64,000 bases of DNA from Amycolatopsis dendrobii (GCF_014145675.1 NZ_JACGZW010000008.1:1-64000), one strand, 5' to 3'. Counted from the stretch's first letter, positions 51,372 through 60,773 are shown. Numbers and translations: made by a program. The notes: generated by a model from the sequence alone, not told the origin.

Positions 51372-52175
51372 CTAGTGCGAATCCAACGGAAGGTGCAGCA
51401 CTACTCCGACCGGCACAATCTCCGGCGTGTGCACGACCGTTATCCGCAACGCCCGCGCCCCCATTCGGTCGTGCCGGAGCCGCCGGATCCGCGACCGGTG
51501 CTCCACCACCCGGTGCTGTCCCCACCAGGCCCGGAACTCCGGGCTGAGCCGGGCGAACTCGGCGACCTGGGCCTGCTGGCGCGGGTCGTTCGGATGCTGG
51601 GACATCTCGCTCCGCCACCGGGCGACCGCGTCCCGGGTGTCGGACTCCCAGTCCGTCAAGCGGGTCCGGGCGACCGGCGACACCAGCATCCACCTCAGGA
51701 TGTTCCGTTCCTCCTTCGGGAGCGCGCCCCAGTCCTCGTACCACTCGCACGCCGCCGGGTTCCACGCCAGGAGGTCGCCGTAATTGTCGCCCGCGTACAC
51801 CGGATACGGGCTTTCCTCGAACATCGCGACAATTTGCCCGACCAGGACTTCGGCGGGCACTTCGGCGTCCAGCGCGGCCGCGTGGACGACGGCGCCGAGC
51901 GAAAGGCGGTGGATGTAGCGGCGTTCGTCTTCGGACAGCCGCAGCACCCTGGCCAGGCTGTCGAGCACCTCGCGGGACGGCTGGATGCCCCGGCCCTGCT
52001 CGAGGTAGGTGTACCAGGTGGGGCTGACCCCGGCCAGCACGGCGACCTCTTCCCGCCGCAATCCCGGTATCCGCCTTCGCGTTCCCGGCGGCAGGCCGAC
52101 TTCGGACGGAGCGATGCGCTCTCGTCTGCTGCGCAGGAACCTGGCAAGCTCCCGTCTGCTGGCGTCCGTCGACAA
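51372..52175 (-). CDS. MmyB-like helix-turn-helix regulator
   Basis: Regulator of 267 residues with a TTG start at 52175. The N-terminal XRE helix-turn-helix (about 10-85) reads PGLRREEVAVLAGVSPTWYT with YLEQGRGIQPS. The C-terminal MmyB-like ligand-binding domain (about 105-265) has PVYAGDNYGDLLAWNPAACE and RNILRWML. MmyB relatives respond to fatty acids or small hydrophobic effectors and often control secondary metabolism. It lies 64 bp upstream of the PKS gene on the same strand, so it may regulate or be co-transcribed with it. Confidence 0.9.
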   Translation of the reverse strand: MSTDASRRELARFLRSRRERIAPSEVGLPPGTRRRIPGLRREEVAVLAGVSPTWYTYLEQGRGIQPSREVLDSLARVLRLSEDERRYIHRLSLGAVVHAAALDAEVPAEVLVGQIVAMFEESPYPVYAGDNYGDLLAWNPAACEWYEDWGALPKEERNILRWMLVSPVARTRLTDWESDTRDAVARWRSEMSQHPNDPRQQAQVAEFARLSPEFRAWWGQHRVVEHRSRIRRLRHDRMGARALRITVVHTPEIVPVGVVLHLPLDSH

Positions 52176-52257
52176 CTGAGCCCCAGGATTTCGAAAACCG
52201 GATGACGCGGAAGGTCACCCGCCATACTACGGGCGGCTGCGGATTCCGGCACCCGAG

Positions 52258-53490
52258 TCACAGCGCACCCCGATGCAGTGCCAGCATCGTGATGTCGTCC
52301 GATTGTTCGGCTGCTCCGACATGAGCACGCAAAGCCTTGTCCACCTCCGAAAGAACCTCCTCCGCGGACGTCGCCGGTTCGCTTATCGCAGTGATCAGCC
52401 GGTCCATGCCGAAAAGCGATCCGCCCGCCGCGCGCGCCTCCACTACGCCATCGGTGTACAACAGCAGCGTGTCGCCCCGTTCCAGGCGGGCGCAGCCGAG
52501 GCCGTAGGAACTGTGCAGCATCATGCCGACGGCCGGGCCGGTCGGGGTGAGCAGCGTGTGGCTGCCGTCGGCGCGCAGCAGGACCGCCGGGTTGTGCCCG
52601 CCGTTGATGTAGAGCAGGCCGCCCGACGCGGGATCGAGCACGCCGAAGATGAGCGTGGCGAAGTAACCCTGGCGCAGGTGGTTGCGGGTCAGGTACCGGT
52701 TGGTCGCCACCACCGCCTGCACCAGCGGGCCCGCGCCCACCGACAGCATGGGCGGCAGCGGCTCGCCCGCCTCGGCCGCGGGAGCGGGCCCGGGCGCGTC
52801 GCCAGGGCGTCCGGCGGTGCCGGTGTGCTCGGCGGTGTGCCGCAGCAGGGTGCGGATCAGCGCCATGAACAGCGCGGCGCCGACGCCCTTGTCGCACACG
52901 TCGGCCACCACGAACCCCACCCGGCGCCCGCCGACCAGTTCGAACCCGTCGTAGAAGTCGCCCGCCACCTGCCGGGCGGGCCGGAAGCGGGACGCGACGT
53001 CCCAGCCGTGCGGCGCGGGCAGCTTCTCCGGCAGGAAACCGGACTGGATCTCGTGCGCGATGGCGAGGTCCCGCTCGTAGGCGCGCAGGCTGGCCTCGGC
53101 GGCCATGTCCTCGACCGCGCCGGCGAGCTGGCCGCGTTCCCAGCAGGAGCTCATCCTGCTGCGCAGCAGGCTCGGCAGGAACGGCGGCAGGACGTAGTCG
53201 AAGCCGCCCCGCACGCACGCCTCCAGCGCGTCGAAGTCGTCCTGCGGGAACACGATGGTCGTCGGCGGGTTCGGCAGGTGCGCGAACCGCCTGGCCAGCA
53301 GCGCCACCCGCTGCAGGCCCAGCGACGCCGACACCAGCAGCCCGTCCGGCGGGGCGAGGCGCTCGTCGCCGGCGAGCACCTCGTCCTCGGTCGCCGTGCG
53401 CACCTCGAACCCGCCGTCGGCCAGCGCGGGTTCGAGCCGCGGCATCCTGGCGGCCGGGTCAGCGACGACCAGTACGCACGATTTCCTCAT
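52258..53490 (-). CDS. PP2C-type serine phosphatase with N-terminal receiver-like domain (RsbU/SpoIIE type)
   Basis: About 410 residues from the ATG at 53490. The N-terminus (1-115) is receiver-like (SCVLVVADPAARMPRLEPAL, GFDYVLPPFLPSLLRSRM), but the expected phospho-Asp strand is poorly kept. The PP2C domain (about 150-408) has the metal-binding VAGDFYDGFEL, ADVCDKGVGAALFMALI, INGGHNPAVLL, LLLYTDGVVEAR and SDDITMLAL. It should dephosphorylate the STAS antagonists encoded just upstream. Its start overlaps the RsbW-like gene by 32 bp. It is the last gene of the nine-gene operon. Confidence 0.9.
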   Translation of the reverse strand: MRKSCVLVVADPAARMPRLEPALADGGFEVRTATEDEVLAGDERLAPPDGLLVSASLGLQRVALLARRFAHLPNPPTTIVFPQDDFDALEACVRGGFDYVLPPFLPSLLRSRMSSCWERGQLAGAVEDMAAEASLRAYERDLAIAHEIQSGFLPEKLPAPHGWDVASRFRPARQVAGDFYDGFELVGGRRVGFVVADVCDKGVGAALFMALIRTLLRHTAEHTGTAGRPGDAPGPAPAAEAGEPLPPMLSVGAGPLVQAVVATNRYLTRNHLRQGYFATLIFGVLDPASGGLLYINGGHNPAVLLRADGSHTLLTPTGPAVGMMLHSSYGLGCARLERGDTLLLYTDGVVEARAAGGSLFGMDRLITAISEPATSAEEVLSEVDKALRAHVGAAEQSDDITMLALHRGAL

Positions 53491-53905
53491 CGGTCCCTCC
53501 CCCGCGCCGGATCTTGAGCAGGTTGCGGTTGCGGCCCCCGGCCCGGACGTGCTCCAGGCTGTCCACACTGGACAGTGCGAGGAACAGCCCGAAACCGCCG
53601 AGCGGGGCCCATCCCGGATCCATGGCCAGCCGGGACGCCACGTCGTAGGCGGACGGGTCGAACTCGGGCGCGTCGTCCTCGATCCGCACCCACACCCACG
53701 CGTCGTCGTAGCCCGCGTCGATGTCGATCGTCCCGCCGCGGCCGCCGTACCCGTGCGTCACGATGTTGGTGGTGATCTCCTCGGCCGCGAGGCGCATCCG
53801 GTAGGCCTGGCTGTGCGTCATCCCGGTCGCGCCCGCGAGCCGGTCGACGATCGCCGGGATCAGGACGCCCAGTTCCTCGATGTCCCTCGCCTTGACCGCG
53901 ATCAC
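53459..53905 (-). CDS. RsbW-like anti-sigma/serine kinase (GHKL fold)
   Basis: About 148 residues from a GTG at 53905 that overlaps the STAS stop (GTGA). HATPase_c_2 motifs are clear: N box RLAAEEITTNIVTHGYG, G1 region VRIEDDAPEFDP, and G2 PLGGFGLFLALSSVD. Proteins of this type bind a sigma factor or another partner and phosphorylate STAS antagonists. No sigma-factor gene lies in the operon, so the partner is unknown or encoded elsewhere. Confidence 0.9.
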   Translation of the reverse strand: MIAVKARDIEELGVLIPAIVDRLAGATGMTHSQAYRMRLAAEEITTNIVTHGYGGRGGTIDIDAGYDDAWVWVRIEDDAPEFDPSAYDVASRLAMDPGWAPLGGFGLFLALSSVDSLEHVRAGGRNRNLLKIRRGGGTDEEIVRTGRR

Positions 53906-54225
53906 GGCTGCCCGCCCGCCTCGTGCATCACGATGCTGCGGTCGAATCCGGTCAGCCGGATGGTCTCGGCCACGTCCGGCTGCACGCCGACGAGCACGAT
54001 CTCCACGCCCCGCCCCATTTTCTGGTGCGCGAACACCAGCGAGCGCAGCCCCGCCGAGGACAGGTAGGTCAGCTCCTCGGCGAGCAGCACCAGCCGCTGC
54101 GGCATCCGCTTGACCGCGGCGACGATCAGCTCGTTGAGCCGGTGCGCCGAGCGCGAGTCCACCTCGCCGGCGAGCCGGATGGTCGCGACGCCGTTCTCCG
54201 CGTGCATTCTTCCGTGAAACCCCAT
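53902..54225 (-). CDS. STAS-domain anti-sigma factor antagonist (1)
   Basis: STAS protein of 107 residues: VATIRLAGEVDSRSAHRL, then the phosphorylation site in LTYLSSAGLRSLV (probably Ser57), ending VAETIRLTGFDRSI. It would be phosphorylated by the RsbW-like kinase encoded next (GTGA overlap) and dephosphorylated by the PP2C protein. It starts 3 bp after the GlgX gene, so a sugar-metabolism gene lies directly within the signalling operon. Confidence 0.9.
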   Translation of the reverse strand: MGFHGRMHAENGVATIRLAGEVDSRSAHRLNELIVAAVKRMPQRLVLLAEELTYLSSAGLRSLVFAHQKMGRGVEIVLVGVQPDVAETIRLTGFDRSIVMHEAGGQP

Positions 54226-54228
54226 GGT

Positions 54229-56334
54229 TCATCTCCCTCGACGTTCCCGCGCCACGAGCACGAGCACCGTTCTCGGTCCGATGCGGACCCGTTCCTGGTC
54301 GGCGAGCTCCGGCTCGGCGCCGGGCTGCTCGGCAGGAGGTTCGGCGTGGGTGTCCGCGAACCGGTGCCACGCCAGGTGATCCGGCAGCTGCGGCAGTTCC
54401 AGCTCGTGCCGCTCCCAGTGCGCGTTGGCCGCCAGGTAGACGCAGTCCGCGGCGCCTTCCTCCTCGGCGTGGAACATGACCGCCAGCAGCCGGTTGTGCG
54501 AGGACCAGTCCGGTGTCCACGCGCGCACGCCGTGCCAGCTCACGTCCGGGAACAGCGCGCCGTTCGCGTGGCCGGTGATGTGCCAGCGCCTGCGCAGCAC
54601 CGGATGCGCGCGCCGGAACGCGATGGCCCGCTTGACGAATAGCAGCAGATCGGCGTTCTCCGCGAGACCGCGCCAGTCGAACCACGAGATTTCGCTGTCG
54701 TGGCAGTAGGCGTTGTTGTTTCCCTGTTGCGTGCGGCCGATCTCGTCGCCCGCCAGCAGCATCGGCACCCCGTGGCTCGTCAGCAGCAGCAGAAGCGCGT
54801 TGCACGCTTGCCTGCGCCGCAGCGCCAGCACTTCCTGGTCGCCCGCCGGGCCTTCGTGCCCGCAGTTCCACGAGTGGTTGGCGTCGTCCCCGTCGCCGCC
54901 GTGCTCGCCGTTGGCGTCGTTGTGCTTGTCGTTGTAGGCGAACAGATCGTGCAGGGTGAACCCGTCGTGCGAAGTGACGAAGTTGACCGAGGCCACTGGG
55001 CCGCGTCGCAGGTACAGGTCCGGGGAGCCGATCAGCCGGTCGGCCATCTCGCTGACCGTGCCCGGCTCGCCCTTGAGGAACCGGCGGACCGCGTCGCGGT
55101 AGCGGCCGTTCCACTCCGACCACCGGCAGTAGTCCGGGAAACTGCCCACCTGGTAGAGCCCGCCCGCGTCCCACGCCTCGGCGATCAGCTTGGTGTGCGC
55201 CAGGACCGGGTCGCTCGCGAGCGTCTCCAGCAGCGGCGGATTGGCGAGCGGCGACCCGTCGGAAGCGCGGCCGAGCACCGCGGCGAGGTCGAACCGGAAA
55301 CCGTCCACGTGGTACTCCGACACCCAGTACCGCAGGCAGTCCAGCACGAAGCCGAGCACCACCGGGTGGTTGCAGTTCACCGTGTTGCCGGTGCCGCTGA
55401 AGTTGTAGTAGCGCCCGTCCGGGGTCAGCATGTAGTAGACCCGGTTGTCCAGGCCCCGGAAGGAAAACGTCGGACCGCGCTCGTCGCCTTCCGCGGTGTG
55501 GTTGAACACCACGTCCAGCACGACCTCGATGCCCGCCGCGTGCAGTTGCTTCACGAGGCTCTTCAGCTCGTCGTTCTGGCGGCCGAGCACGCCGGTCGCC
55601 GCGTAGGAGGCCTTGGGCGCGAAGAACCCGACGGTGTTGTAGCCCCAGTAGTCGTGCAGCCCGGCCGGATGGTTCTCGTTCTCGTCGAATTCGAGGACCG
55701 GCATCAGCTCGACGCAGTTGACGCCGAGTTCGACGAGGTACGGGATCCGCTCGGCGAGCCCGGCGAACGTGCCCGGCCAGCGCACGCCCGACGACGGGTG
55801 GCGGGTGAAGCCGCGCACGTGCGTCTCGTAGATCACCAGGTCCTGCATGGGCAGGCCGAGCGGCCGGTCGCCGGCCCAGTCGAAGCCGTCCGGGGCGATC
55901 CTCGACCGGTAGCGGTACCGCCGGTCGCCCGGTTCGCCCCAGGTCTCGCGGCCGCCGACCGCGGTCGCGTACGGGTCGGACAGGAGGCACGCGGCGTCGT
56001 ACCGGTCGCCCCGCTCCGGATCCCACGGGCCGTCGATCCGGTAGCCGTACTCGATCTCTTCGGCGCACAGCCCGAACACCGTCATGGCGTAGACCGAGCC
56101 GGTGCGGTAGCACTCGGGGAATTCGAGTTCCGCGAACGGCTCCTCCGCGCCGCGCCAGAACAGCACGAGCGCCACCGAGGCAGCGCCCGTGGAGTAGACG
56201 GAGAAGTTGACGCCGCCGGGGACGCGCGTGGCCCCGAACGGGAGCGGCCTGCCCTCCCGCACGTCGAACCCGGCGAGCCGGCCCGCCGGGCACGGAGCGG
56301 CGCGCGGCGCGGTCCGCATCGGCTGGAGGCTCAT
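54229..56334 (-). CDS. glgX: Glycogen debranching enzyme GlgX-type (GH13)
   Basis: Enzyme of about 701 residues. An N-terminal CBM48 (PLPFGATRVPGGVNFSVYST region) precedes the GH13 barrel. The catalytic regions are EVVLDVVFNHTAEGD (I), YHVDGFRFDLAAVLG (II, nucleophile Asp), KLIAEAWDAGGLYQVG (III, acid Glu) and VNFVTSHDGFTLHDL (IV). GlgX removes short alpha-1,6 branches from glycogen. The sequence looks fully active. The start gives an ATGA overlap with the upstream STAS gene. Other glycogen genes are not in the window; the gene is embedded in a partner-switch operon, which is unusual. Confidence 0.92.
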   Translation of the reverse strand: MSLQPMRTAPRAAPCPAGRLAGFDVREGRPLPFGATRVPGGVNFSVYSTGAASVALVLFWRGAEEPFAELEFPECYRTGSVYAMTVFGLCAEEIEYGYRIDGPWDPERGDRYDAACLLSDPYATAVGGRETWGEPGDRRYRYRSRIAPDGFDWAGDRPLGLPMQDLVIYETHVRGFTRHPSSGVRWPGTFAGLAERIPYLVELGVNCVELMPVLEFDENENHPAGLHDYWGYNTVGFFAPKASYAATGVLGRQNDELKSLVKQLHAAGIEVVLDVVFNHTAEGDERGPTFSFRGLDNRVYYMLTPDGRYYNFSGTGNTVNCNHPVVLGFVLDCLRYWVSEYHVDGFRFDLAAVLGRASDGSPLANPPLLETLASDPVLAHTKLIAEAWDAGGLYQVGSFPDYCRWSEWNGRYRDAVRRFLKGEPGTVSEMADRLIGSPDLYLRRGPVASVNFVTSHDGFTLHDLFAYNDKHNDANGEHGGDGDDANHSWNCGHEGPAGDQEVLALRRRQACNALLLLLTSHGVPMLLAGDEIGRTQQGNNNAYCHDSEISWFDWRGLAENADLLLFVKRAIAFRRAHPVLRRRWHITGHANGALFPDVSWHGVRAWTPDWSSHNRLLAVMFHAEEEGAADCVYLAANAHWERHELELPQLPDHLAWHRFADTHAEPPAEQPGAEPELADQERVRIGPRTVLVLVARERRGR

Positions 56335-56666
56335 CGGGTCAGCGCCTCCACCCCGGCGTCGACGGTGTCCACGACGGTGAAGAAGTCGATGAACCCGGTG
56401 CCGGTCATGACCTCGGCGACGTCCGGGGTGAGCCGGGCGAGCGCCAGCGGCACGCCGGACTCCTGCACCTGCCGGTAGACCAGCAGCAGGACCCGCAGGC
56501 CCGCGCTCGACGTGTACGTCATGCCGCCGAGGTCGAGCAGCGCCGCGCCGTCGGACGGGACCAGCTCGCTGATCCGCGTCCGCGCCTCGTCCGCCGTCGC
56601 GCTGTCCAGTTCCCCCTCGAGCGCGAGCACGGTCACCCGGCCCCGCATGTACTTCTCCAGCTCCAT
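56331..56666 (-). CDS. STAS-domain anti-sigma factor antagonist (2)
   Basis: STAS protein of 111 residues: VTVLALEGELDSATADEA, phosphorylation site in MTYTSSAGLRVLL (probably Ser54), ending VMTGTGFIDFFTV. It is the second antagonist in the operon, flanking GlgX on the other side. Two antagonists with one kinase and one phosphatase allow graded or two-input control. It overlaps the GlgX start by 4 bp and follows the AGE-like gene by 15 bp. Confidence 0.9.
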   Translation of the reverse strand: MELEKYMRGRVTVLALEGELDSATADEARTRISELVPSDGAALLDLGGMTYTSSAGLRVLLLVYRQVQESGVPLALARLTPDVAEVMTGTGFIDFFTVVDTVDAGVEALTR

Positions 56667-56681
56667 CGTCCCGCTCCCCAG

Positions 56682-58541
56682 TCAGTCCACAGTGGACAAA
56701 TGTGCCCGCACGGTCAGGTCGTGCCCGGTCTCCGGCAGGCGCACGGTCATCTCCTCCGCGTCGAACGCGGAGTACGGGCGGCCGTCGACCTCGACCCACG
56801 ACAGCCGCACCCGGCCCTTCGGCAGCGCGTCCGGCGCGGTCCGCAGCAGCCGGTCCGCGTCCGGTCGCGGGCGGAACCACAGGGTCATCGGCTCGCCGGA
56901 CAGCAGGAGGCGCTGGTACACCGTGGCCAGGAAGCACAGCTCGCTGCTGTGGTACATGCTCATCGAGTGGCTGCCCTTGAGCCGCTCGGTGCCGAGCAGG
57001 TACGGCGTGCCCGCGGCGAGCACGTTGAAGTACACGCCGCCCTCGTCGTGGTCGAGGAAGAAGCTGTTGTAGAACGCCGCGGCCTCCCGCGCCTGCTCGC
57101 GGAACCCGGCGTCGCCGGTCGTCCCGGCCAGGATCAGGTAGGCGAGGATCGCCTGCTCCTGCTGCCACCAGGCCTTGCGGTCGTGCCAGACGAGCCGGTG
57201 GGCGTCCTCGCCGTCGGCGAGCTGCCGTTCCACCATGTCGTACCAGCCGCCGCGCCGCCGGTCGCTCCCCACGTCCGGCATCGTCCGGCCCAGCCGTTCG
57301 GCGAGCTCGACGTACTTCGGGTCCGGCCGGATCGCGTTCATCCGCAGGAGATTCCAGGCAATCTTGAGGTTGTGCCCGACCACCGCCCGGTCCTGCTGCC
57401 AGCCCCAGGTCCGGTCCGGCGTCCAGTCGCCGTGGAACCGTTCCTGCACGAACGGGCTGTCCTCGCGCGGGAAGTGCTCGGCGATCAGGTCGAAGGTCTC
57501 GGCCAGCATGTCGGCGTGCCGTTTCTCCCCGGTGGCCAGCCAGAGGTTGATCAGGTAGGCGGGCGCGTGGTCGCCGATCGAGTTCCAGTTCTTGCGCGAC
57601 CGGTTGTGCCGCAGCGATTCCTGGTGCGGCGACAGCAGCACCGGGTCGATGTGCGAGTAGTACCCGCCGAGGTCGGGGTCGCGGAAGAAGCGGCGGAACA
57701 GCCGCAGCGTCGCGTCGATGTCGTCGCGGATCCGCCGGTCGCCGGTGACCCGGAACAGCTGGGTCTGGCCGACCAGCGCGTAGATCTGCTCGTAGGCCGG
57801 GATCGCCTCGTAGTCGTCGCCGAACTCGGAGGTGAACAGCTTGCGCTCGCTGCCGCCGCGCACGTCGATGCCGTGGTACCAGTACACGACGTCCTCGTCG
57901 CGGTCGACGAACCGCATGTGCTCGCGCAGGTACTCGGTGCCGCGGTCGGCCACGCCGAGGAAGTCCTCGTCGCCGGTGAGCAGGTACGCCGACGCCATCC
58001 CGTACACCAGCCGGGAGATCGTGTCCGTCTCCTGGACGTGGTGGTCGCTCTTGTCCCCGCCGAGCCGCAGCACGGTGCGGTAGTCGGCGAAGTCGACCGG
58101 CCGCGCGCCGCCGAACTGCGCCCGCCGGTAGAACCGCGCGATCTCGCCCAGCTGCCGGGACCACCAGTGCGGGTCCTCGAAGCAGTAGTCGCCTGCCCGG
58201 CGGCCGAGGAAGATCAGCCGCTTCGCCTCGAACCGGCCCGAGGGATAGCGGATCCCGTACGCGTAGAGGAATCTTCCCGGCGCCAGCAGCTCGGCCACCT
58301 GCCCGGTCGCGTCGGCGTAGGGCTCGCCCAGGTTGCGCAGGAACTCCGCGGACATGGTGTGCCCGAAGGCGATCCGCTGCCGCCGCCCGCCGGAGGTCTT
58401 CAGCTCGAACGACATCCCGTCGGATTCGGTGACGTAGCCCGCGACCAGGTCGGAGAACGAGTAGTCCACGCCGGCGGCGGGCTCCGGGCGGCGGCGGTCG
58501 CGAGCGATCAGGTGCGCGGTGAGATCCGAGTGCGCGGTCAT
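56682..58541 (-). CDS. AGE-like (N-acylglucosamine 2-epimerase fold) protein
   Basis: About 619 residues. An N-terminal beta-rich region (about 1-110: FSDLVAGYVTESDGMSFELK, LLAPGRFLYAYGIRYPSGR) precedes an (alpha/alpha)6-barrel core. That core has HHVQETDTISRLVYGMA, YYSHIDPVLLSPHQESL, KNWNSIGDHAPAYLINLWL and AWWQQEQAILAYLI, the style of AGE/mannose epimerases and related sugar enzymes. It is longer than simple epimerases (about 400 residues). Sugar epimerisation or isomerisation is the best guess given GlgX next door. The start overlaps the DJ-1-like gene (ATGA). Confidence 0.75.
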   Translation of the reverse strand: MTAHSDLTAHLIARDRRRPEPAAGVDYSFSDLVAGYVTESDGMSFELKTSGGRRQRIAFGHTMSAEFLRNLGEPYADATGQVAELLAPGRFLYAYGIRYPSGRFEAKRLIFLGRRAGDYCFEDPHWWSRQLGEIARFYRRAQFGGARPVDFADYRTVLRLGGDKSDHHVQETDTISRLVYGMASAYLLTGDEDFLGVADRGTEYLREHMRFVDRDEDVVYWYHGIDVRGGSERKLFTSEFGDDYEAIPAYEQIYALVGQTQLFRVTGDRRIRDDIDATLRLFRRFFRDPDLGGYYSHIDPVLLSPHQESLRHNRSRKNWNSIGDHAPAYLINLWLATGEKRHADMLAETFDLIAEHFPREDSPFVQERFHGDWTPDRTWGWQQDRAVVGHNLKIAWNLLRMNAIRPDPKYVELAERLGRTMPDVGSDRRRGGWYDMVERQLADGEDAHRLVWHDRKAWWQQEQAILAYLILAGTTGDAGFREQAREAAAFYNSFFLDHDEGGVYFNVLAAGTPYLLGTERLKGSHSMSMYHSSELCFLATVYQRLLLSGEPMTLWFRPRPDADRLLRTAPDALPKGRVRLSWVEVDGRPYSAFDAEEMTVRLPETGHDLTVRAHLSTVD

Positions 58542-59170
58542 GTCGCCCTCGCCATCCTCTCCAAGACGGACCTCCTGGTGCGGTCGGCCCGCGCGGCGAT
58601 GAGGTCGATGAGCGTGCGGGCGAACAGGTGGCAGTGGTCGGCGCTGCGCGCGGTGACCAGGTCGCCGTCGACCACCACGTCCTGGTCGGCGAAGACCGCG
58701 CCCATGTTGCGCACGTCGCCGATCAGGTTGTTGTGGCAGGTGACCCTGCGGCCGCGGACCACCTCGGGAATCGGCGACAGCAGCCACATGCCGTGGCAGA
58801 TGACTCCTTTGAGGACGGCGGGATCGGCGAACGCGGCACGCGCGAACCGCACCGCCGGGGCGAGCTCGCCGACGCGTTCGGAGTAGCGCAGCCGGTCGGA
58901 CACCATGCCGGACGGGATGATCAGCGCGTCCAGCGCGGACGCGTCGAGCGTCTCGAGATCGCCGTCGACCGTGATCGGCAGCTGGTGCTCGTGCCCGGTG
59001 AACGTGATCGACCGCTGGCCCCACAGCCGGGTGATCAGCCGCAGTGCCACGCCTTCCTCGGCGAAGCGGCGGAGGTAGTACCACAGCTCCGGTTCGACGT
59101 AGTCCGTCTCCATCAACACGGCGACGCTGCGCCCGGCCAGCCGGCCGCCTTGGCGGAGGATGGTGTTCAC
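58538..59170 (-). CDS. DJ-1/PfpI-family protein (1)
   Basis: Protein of 210 residues. The nucleophile elbow is GVICHGMWLL with Cys125, preceded by ALIIPSGMVSD; the acidic residue expected near the N-terminus is Glu26 or nearby in ETDYVEPELWYY. Members act as proteases, deglycases, glyoxalase III or amide hydrolases. The CHG elbow is intact, so catalysis is likely. It lies 10 bp after the ThDP-enzyme gene. Confidence 0.88.
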   Translation of the reverse strand: MNTILRQGGRLAGRSVAVLMETDYVEPELWYYLRRFAEEGVALRLITRLWGQRSITFTGHEHQLPITVDGDLETLDASALDALIIPSGMVSDRLRYSERVGELAPAVRFARAAFADPAVLKGVICHGMWLLSPIPEVVRGRRVTCHNNLIGDVRNMGAVFADQDVVVDGDLVTARSADHCHLFARTLIDLIAARADRTRRSVLERMARAT

Positions 59171-59180
59171 GACTGTCCTT

Positions 59181-60773
59181 TCAGGACGTGATCAGGTGGA
59201 CTAGGAACGGTCCCTCGTGGCCGAGCAGGCCGGCGACCGCCCGCTCGACGTCGGCTGCCTTCTCGACCTTGACGCCCGGAACTCCCATGCTCCGCGCGAG
59301 TTCCGCGAAGCCGAGCGGCGGCGTGGCGAGGTCGAAGGAATCCGGGTAGGCGTGCGCCTGGATGTCCCGCTCCCGCCAGTACTGCTCGATGTTGTTGTCC
59401 AGCAAGCCGTATCTGCCGTTGTCGCAGATGACGAACTTCGCCGCGACGTCGTGTCGCGCGGCCGTCCACAGCGCCTGGATCGTGTACATGCTGCCGCCGT
59501 CGCCGGTGAAACCGACCACTGGCGCGTTGGGCCGCGCGAGCTTGATCCCGATGGCGCCGGGGATGCCGACGCCCAGGGAACCGCCTCTGGTGGCGAAATA
59601 GCTTCCGGGCACGCGGGGCGGCAGGTGGCGCCGAAGGCCGGGGGACGCCGTCAGCGCCTCGTCGAACACCACGAGGTCCTCGCCCGCCTGGTCGGCGAGC
59701 GCCGCCGAGAACCGTTCGATCAATGGAGCGTCCTCCCCGAGGCCCGGTCGCTGCCACTCCGCCCGGTCGGCGCGCCTGCCGGGCAATCTGGCGGCGAGTC
59801 CCGCGAGCGTCGCCTTCGGGTCGGCGACCAGGCCGAGATCGACCGGGTGGTTCTTGGCGATCTCGAAGTCGTCCAGGTCGACGTGCACCACCTTGGCATC
59901 GCCGAACGGGTTGTCCAGCAAGGGGAACACGTCCGGGAACACGTAGGTGCCGACGATCAGCACCGCGTCCGCGTCCTTGACCGACGCGGCGCTCGTCTCG
60001 CCGAACATGTGCCCGGTTTCCCCGCGGTACCAAGGGTTCGTGGTGTCCATGTTCACCTCGGACGTGTCCACGCCCCACACCGGTGCGCCCAGCCGCTCCG
60101 CCACCTCGGCGAGTTCGGCCTGCGCCTCCGACACGGCGACGCCGTCGCCGGCGAGGATCACCGGGCGTTCCGCCCCGAGCAGCAGTTCCGCCGCCCGGTC
60201 CAGCTCGCCGGGGAGGGGGAACGCCGCGCGGCTCGGCACGCTCGCCGGCATCGCGGGTTCGGCGGTCGGCGCGTCGAGGACGTCCATCGGCAGCTCGACG
60301 AAGACCGGGCCGCGCGGCGGGGTCATGGCGATCTTCACCGCGCGGCGCAGCACCCGCAGCAGCGAGGACGGATCGGTGACCCGCGTCGCGTACTTGGTCA
60401 CCGGCCGCGCCATGGCGACGAGGTCGGCGGCCATCTGCGAGTCCATGGCGTCGTAGCGCACACCCGCACTGCCCGCGATCACCACGAGCGGCGAATGGCC
60501 GCGCTTAGCCTGGTACAGCATGCCGATCCCGTTGCCGAGGCCGACCCCGGCGTGCAGCTGCACCAGCGCCGGGGCGGCCGCGGCCCGGCAGTACCCGTCG
60601 GCGATGCCCACCGCGACGGTCTCCTGCAGCGCCAGCACGTAAGAGAACGCGGGCAGCTGGTCCACGATGTCCAGCAGCCCCTGTTCGACCGTGCCGGGGT
60701 TGCCGAACATCGTGGTCATGCCGTCGGCCGCGAACTGTTCGAAGATCGCGATCTTGCCGGGACGCTCGTGCAT
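59181..60773 (-). CDS. ThDP-dependent decarboxylase (benzoylformate decarboxylase-like)
   Basis: ThDP enzyme of 530 residues. Family features: FGNPGTVEQGLLDI near the N-terminus, activating Glu51 (LALQETVAVGIADGY), His74 in QLHAGVGLGNGIG at the position of the benzoylformate decarboxylase His70, and cofactor motif GDGGSMYTIQALW with CDNGRYG. The Ser26 position is Thr28. So it keeps the catalytic His that its paralogue at 38445 lacks. Likely substrates are 2-oxoacids. It lies between two DJ-1/PfpI genes with gaps of 6 and 10 bp. Confidence 0.88.
   Translation of the reverse strand: MHERPGKIAIFEQFAADGMTTMFGNPGTVEQGLLDIVDQLPAFSYVLALQETVAVGIADGYCRAAAAPALVQLHAGVGLGNGIGMLYQAKRGHSPLVVIAGSAGVRYDAMDSQMAADLVAMARPVTKYATRVTDPSSLLRVLRRAVKIAMTPPRGPVFVELPMDVLDAPTAEPAMPASVPSRAAFPLPGELDRAAELLLGAERPVILAGDGVAVSEAQAELAEVAERLGAPVWGVDTSEVNMDTTNPWYRGETGHMFGETSAASVKDADAVLIVGTYVFPDVFPLLDNPFGDAKVVHVDLDDFEIAKNHPVDLGLVADPKATLAGLAARLPGRRADRAEWQRPGLGEDAPLIERFSAALADQAGEDLVVFDEALTASPGLRRHLPPRVPGSYFATRGGSLGVGIPGAIGIKLARPNAPVVGFTGDGGSMYTIQALWTAARHDVAAKFVICDNGRYGLLDNNIEQYWRERDIQAHAYPDSFDLATPPLGFAELARSMGVPGVKVEKAADVERAVAGLLGHEGPFLVHLITS

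Noticed and set aside
46477..52175. A full polyketide biosynthetic cluster
   Set aside because: Only one KS-AT-ACP protein is present; there is no thioesterase, reductase domain, phosphopantetheinyl transferase or tailoring set next to it.
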